Source: Diadema setosum (taxonomy: Eukaryota; Echinodermata; Echinoidea; Diadematoida; Diadematidae). Taken from it: a stretch of DNA of 64,000 nucleotides. The stretch spans positions 20,689,050-20,753,049 of the forward strand of contig NC_092700.1 of assembly GCF_964275005.1 (NCBI RefSeq), given 5' to 3'. The notes under the pieces were generated by a model. That model was not told the origin of the DNA and did not search any database. It saw only the letters and a list, made by a program, of their open reading frames with translations. Position numbers and translations under genes: made by a program. Of the stretch, positions 59,320-64,000 are shown piece by piece (positions within the stretch are counted from its first letter, which is position 1; each line of letters opens with the position of its first letter).

Positions 59320-62300
59320 CTGCGTGCACATAAAGTGAGATCGTTCAAATCTGAAAACAGTTTTCGTATGCTGGAAAGAAATGATCAACCGTTTTGTGAT
59401 ATTTTGCTTGTTACGTGATTTTTAATCAATCCCTTTTCAGATTCAGATCGCTGGAATAAGGTTCAGTTCAATTCCATCCAATTATTTTATTTCCACATAG
59501 TTAAAAAAGATACAGGTAACATCATTGGCAGAGTTCATAATTAAGATACATGTATGTTTTCAAAGCGGATGAGTCAACAATAGGCCTATTGAAATGACTT
59601 TCAAATACAGATTTCTGTCATATAATTTCAAATCGATTGTAAAACAAAAGATATTATTACCGAATACGGTGGATTATCTAGATAATAATACATACAATTA
59701 ACAAGTGAATAGATCAACAAGCTTTAAGTCATTTGTGTATATGTTAAACGAAGTCATTGATTCAAACGATCTTTTTTCTTCATTTTGTTACGAAATGTTC
59801 AAACGACGAAAGATTAACAGTACATTCAACATTAAGGTAAGACATTCCATAAGAGGGCCATGCAGCATATATGTTATAAATAGTGCGTCTAGAAACATTG
59901 CACATGATTATGAAACGGACAGACGGAATATTATAATTGCTTACTTTGTCGAATAAGAATAAGATTCTAGTTTTGTTTCAATAAAACAATTATCAAAAAA
60001 TGGTAAGATGTCATCAATGTATGAATATGTAAAACTACAGGTAATAAATTTCTTGATATCTTACACTTTGAACCATTTTATTTTTATCGTTTTTGATAAG
60101 GCCTCAGTGTGGGTTTGGGCTGTGAGTGGGCTCTGATTCTTATTGCATGATTTTTCTTTTTAAAATACCGTTTCAAAGAACATTTGTCACAGCTCCACAA
60201 AACGACATTCCAATACATAAAATGTGGCAATATCGTAGTGAAGTATAAACTTAAGAGTATATTTCAATGAACTACTGCACTTTGATACTTTAGAACATAC
60301 TTTCATTTTTTCCGTTACAGGCATGTCAGATGGTCTTATTCATAACAATTTTTTTTTAATATGTCTGATGAACTGATTAAAAAGATGATACCTGCAAGAC
60401 ATGTGCTATTAGTTGAACTATACAACGCAAAAAAAAAAAAGAAAGAATGCAGCTATCCGATGGGTCGATTGCCTAATCAAATGATATACAGTTAAATGTA
60501 CCATCTCACGCTGTGGCTGTCAACCGCGCGATTTTGTTTGTGCAAAATGGATAGCTGACGTCACCAATTTCCATTCCTCAATAATAAAAAAAAAGTGCTT
60601 ACAAGCGCGTACATGTACTTTTTTTTCACTCATTCTTGTAAGCAACTTCAGCCGATCGATTTCACGTGCGCACCTACACGGCCGACTAACTGAGACTGCA
60701 ACGTGAGGCTACTTGTTCGCCTTTCACGGAAAATGTTTGCCATTTATGTAATAAATTCAAGAATATGTGTGCATCACCTCCGTTGACGTCAGAGATAGTG
60801 TATAACTAAATAATAGTGAATGATCTATGATCTTTACTCGTGTAATGGATCAAGATTTCGCACTTGCTGAAAGATGAGGTGCACTATTCAACTGGACCTC
60901 TTGTACCATCGCATTCATGACCATTCACTATTTGTATAGTATTGCTGGCATCTATTACTTTTAGTATTTGAAGAGCTTGCAACCAAAAGGCGCTAAATCC
61001 ATTCCGGCTACTTTCGAGTAAATTGATGTTTTTTAATTACACATATTACAGCTTGTTTATTCATTAGCTCTATGCTCCTAGTGGAAGAGCCATCACAGTA
61101 GGTAATAAAAATGCACATTAAAAAAATCCTGCACACACCATTTATTTTTTATGAATTTTTATATTTTAGATTTTTTCGGATTTAGCGCCTTTTGGAAGAA
61201 ATCATGGATTTAGCGCCTTTTGGAAGAAATACTTTTGAGTTGTTCAATAACATTGGTATTAGGGAATGTCATTAATGTACAATCCAGGTAAATACTAGAG
61301 AACTGCATAAATTTACATCACAGTAGCCACACATACCCACACACACACACACCCACACACACCCACCCAAACACACACCCACATACACATACACACACAA
61401 ATGCACCAAAACACACACATATCAAAATGTGAAATCTTTCCCAGCATGCTGCTTTTAATTTTACTCATAATAGCAGCATACTGTACACCTATTCATTATA
61501 CATTCCACACATGCAAAATACAACTGCAGCAGCAACAACAACAAATAAAATACTTTGATCTCCTAACAACACTTTGCACTGAATATCATGAAGTCTATAC
61601 AGAAGGTACAGTGACTCAAGGAAAGTGAGGACTTGCAGAGATTGTGAAATCATGTTGACTGATAGTATTTACTTCAGGTGAAAATAAAATACAGGTTGTC
61701 ATGCAGAAATCTGACTGCAACAGACATGAAAACAAATCACTATGATAAGCCCTCACATTGTATGCTTTACCTATTAATACTAAGAAAGCATTGCAAGGCT
61801 TTGCTGGAGGCTTTTTGATTTGGACTACCCAAACATCTGTTTTAAAAAAATGTCAATTTGCTATAACTGTAGTACTTATTAAGAAGGCAACAGACGCACA
61901 TGAAAGCACATCTGTGGACAAAACTCTTTGTTTATACGTAAGTCAACAGCAATAAGGCCTACATCTAGGCATCTGTACTGTGAATCACATTGTCTTTTTT
62001 TGTCTTCTTACCATGTTCATTTCTAAAAAGTAAAAATTGAGTCATTTACAGCCAAAACAGGAGGTTTACCGCATGAAATGCATACCATCAAGTCCATGGC
62101 AGAATATCTCAACTAGTTAAAGTGCCTGCCCTAGGAATCATAATGTCTTGCCATGAGCTCGAGTCAGAGTTCCGTTCATCATTGGTGGCCACTGTTGCTT
62201 CATCCTCATTGCCAGAGATGTCCACTGTATTCAATATCAAGGAAGTCATTCAAAGCACTGGCCACTTGGTTAGTCCCTCGCCGAATTCCTGTCCACCGCC

Positions 62301-62665
62301 TAAATGCAAGCAATATCACCTTGATGTTGTTTTCCAGGGATGTTTTCTCCTCCTCTCAGCTTGAGTTTAATGATGTCAAAAACACACAGCCACTCGAAGT
62401 ACGTTGCACCTACCGGCGTACTCAAGAAAGCTTGATTCAGCATTCAATGAGATTAAGACCACTGTGATGGTTCCGTTGTCTGGTTCAGTACGCATGAGCT
62501 CAGAAATGAACGATAAGCTCTGTGATTTCTCGCAATCCTCTGATTCACGAAATCTTGGCCTTTCATGTACTGCTATGAATGCATCCTGTCACCCTCCTGG
62601 TATAAGGCATGGTAAATGTCATCAATGTGCGCTTCTTCTTCTTCTTGCGTATGAGGCAGCGGCAG
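59320..62665. other. Upstream of gene 3 WSC exon, no exon recognised
   Basis: No leader, CUB-like or SRCR exon found. It holds two TGACGTCA-type CRE sites (60557 and 60783), a short inverted pair AAAAGGCGCTAAATCC (60984) and GGATTTAGCGCCTTTT (61180 and 61203), and a CA-rich microsatellite at 61325-61410. Confidence 0.45.
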
Positions 62666-63040
62666 CTAAATAACGTCCCTCAGTTGTTGTAGCCAAGTTA
62701 CAGTCTCAGGAGTAGGGTGTGTCAGGTCCATGTTGTCAGGAGGGCGGAGATCAGGGCACTCACTCAAGATGTGTTGAGCAGTCTGTTCTGGTGCACCACA
62801 CTGGCAGGCTGCTGACGGGCGTAGCCCCCACCGATGCATGGCTGCGTTGAAACGCCCAACTCGGGTTCGAATCCGATTTAATGACACCCACTCCCTCCTT
62901 GGGAGGTTTGCTCCTGGGGGGACAGATGTATTGGGCGTGACAACGAGTTGGGCAGGTCGTTGGGTGTCTTGCCAGCTCAGTGACACTTGCTGCTTGCAGA
63001 TATGCTGTAGGTTGTATGACTTCCAAGGATGATTTGCCAT
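62666..63040 (-). mobile_element. LINE C-terminal fragment
   Basis: A 124-codon minus-strand frame ends with REWVSLNRIRTRVGRFNAAM, HRWGL and the Cys/His knuckle CQCGAPEQTAQHILSECP. This is the usual C-terminal tail following RT and RNase H in Jockey/I-like LINE proteins. It is truncated at the 5' side. Confidence 0.75.
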
Positions 63041-63560
63041 TAACCTGAATTGGGAGAAGAATAAGAGAATTCAATCAAAAGTAATTAATACCGTTGGCTT
63101 AGAATATCTGTCCACGAGTAGCAAACACAACCTTAAACTTCCAATTTTGATACATTTCTCAATAGCTTCTAGACAGCCATATTTGGAGCAACACTTACTC
63201 TACTAAAAGACCAAAAAGAAAGGGACTAGTTTGATTTACAGATTTTTTAACATAATTTTTTGATGTTTAATATAACCATAAAAAAACCACTAATGCAATC
63301 ATATCAGGATTATAAGATCCATCAGTGAATATTAGACAGGCTCTAATTCTATCATTACCAGGGCAATGCACCCGTGCTGCATAGACCAACTCGAACAGTT
63401 TAGGTAACCAGGTCATTACCATTGCAACACAGCATAAGCAGTACTGTATAGACTGACTTGAATAGTTACACGCTGTAGATCTACAGAAAACTTAACTGAG
63501 AAAATGAGTCAAGGTAACTTCATTTATTGATTACAGTTCCTTCAACAGATAATTAGTGAC
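63041..63560. other. No gene seen
   Basis: Two similar ~60-bp stretches near 63360 and 63415 (CAGGGCAATGCACC, CAGGTCATTACCATTGCAAC) suggest a small local repeat. Confidence 0.35.
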
Positions 63561-64000
63561 ATACTTGTGAAATGGACCCCACCACTGTCTCTCTATCATC
63601 AGTACTAAATAATACGGCAGCTTACCTGTTACATCCCCACCATGTGGTGTTCAATATGGTGCTTTCTTGCACAATACAGGGCTAATACTGAGGAATGTGG
63701 CCCCACCAAACGACACTTTTAATATGCATGATTGATACAGCAACAGGACCAGTTTCCACTGCATACAATGTAGCAATACACTTCATTTGGCATACTCGTG
63801 AAGTAGGCCCCACCACTGCGTGTCAGTACTAATACTACAGCGGCTCGCCTGTTTATACTCGTGAATTCAGCCCCACCGTGTGGCGTTCATCGGTACATAA
63901 GCACGGCGTTGGGGCTTTCTTCCATAGTATAATACTTGTGAATGCGGCCCCACCAAACGGTGTTTACGAGCAATTGATACAGAGGCGGGGCCGATTTCCA
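63560..64000 (+). repeat. ~215-bp tandem repeat, two units, continuing past the window
   Basis: Units at about 63563-63760 and 63786-64000 share CCCCACCACTG, CCCCACC-TGTGG-GTTCA, GTGAATG-GGCCCCACCAAACG and GATTGATACAG blocks. The second unit ends at the window edge, so the array may be longer. Confidence 0.75.

Overview
The window is nuclear DNA of an animal. It is AT-rich, intron-rich and full of microsatellites, MITEs and LINE remnants. The gene families (WSC, SRCR and Sushi receptor modules) and the repeats suggest a marine deuterostome invertebrate, most likely an echinoderm. The species cannot be fixed from sequence alone. There are no rRNA genes, CRISPR arrays or bacterial operons.

The main content is a minus-strand cluster of related, apparently undescribed type I membrane proteins, spread over about 15.6-59.3 kb. 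All extracellular modules sit on phase 1-1 exons, and the cytoplasmic tail is one large tyrosine-rich exon. Gene 1 (15651-18665) is intact. Its three coding exons (signal peptide, membrane exon, tail) join in phase to a 436-residue protein with almost no ectodomain and a ladder of tyrosine motifs every 22-23 residues. Gene 2 (26646-41807) has a full receptor layout: signal peptide, CUB-like, split SRCR, WSC, Sushi, an array of 63-bp stalk mini-exons, membrane exon and tail. Its Sushi exon carries an in-frame stop and its tail is frameshifted. Gene 3 (53447-59319) keeps WSC, Sushi, stalk and membrane exons, but its tail is decayed and split by a 723-bp insertion. Its 5' exons are not recognisable in the window. 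A fourth tail relic lies at 25.1-25.4 kb. Gene 1 and gene 2 also share 5' flanking sequence, so the cluster arose by segmental duplication.

The left 9 kb is a nest of mobile elements. A LINE (RT and C-terminus) is split by a Helitron-like element with a (GTCC)n tract and ~150-bp tandem units. That element is itself split by a 4.27-kb terminal-inverted-repeat transposon with two candidate coding exons. A second large foldback element (44.4-50.7 kb), packed with AGGTCA half-sites, lies in the duplicated 5' flank of gene 2. It encloses a further LINE remnant. Other LINE pieces lie at 35.6-37.4 kb and 62.7-63.0 kb. At least five MITE families are scattered through the introns, and two tRNA-like genes with anticodon UCC sit in a 405-bp tandem repeat at 52.0-52.9 kb.

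Functional reading (inference): the tails look like phosphotyrosine docking platforms with ITIM-like and YxN (GRB2-type) sites. Gene 2 and gene 3 look like modular scavenger or immune receptors, and gene 1 like a transmembrane adaptor sharing the same tail.
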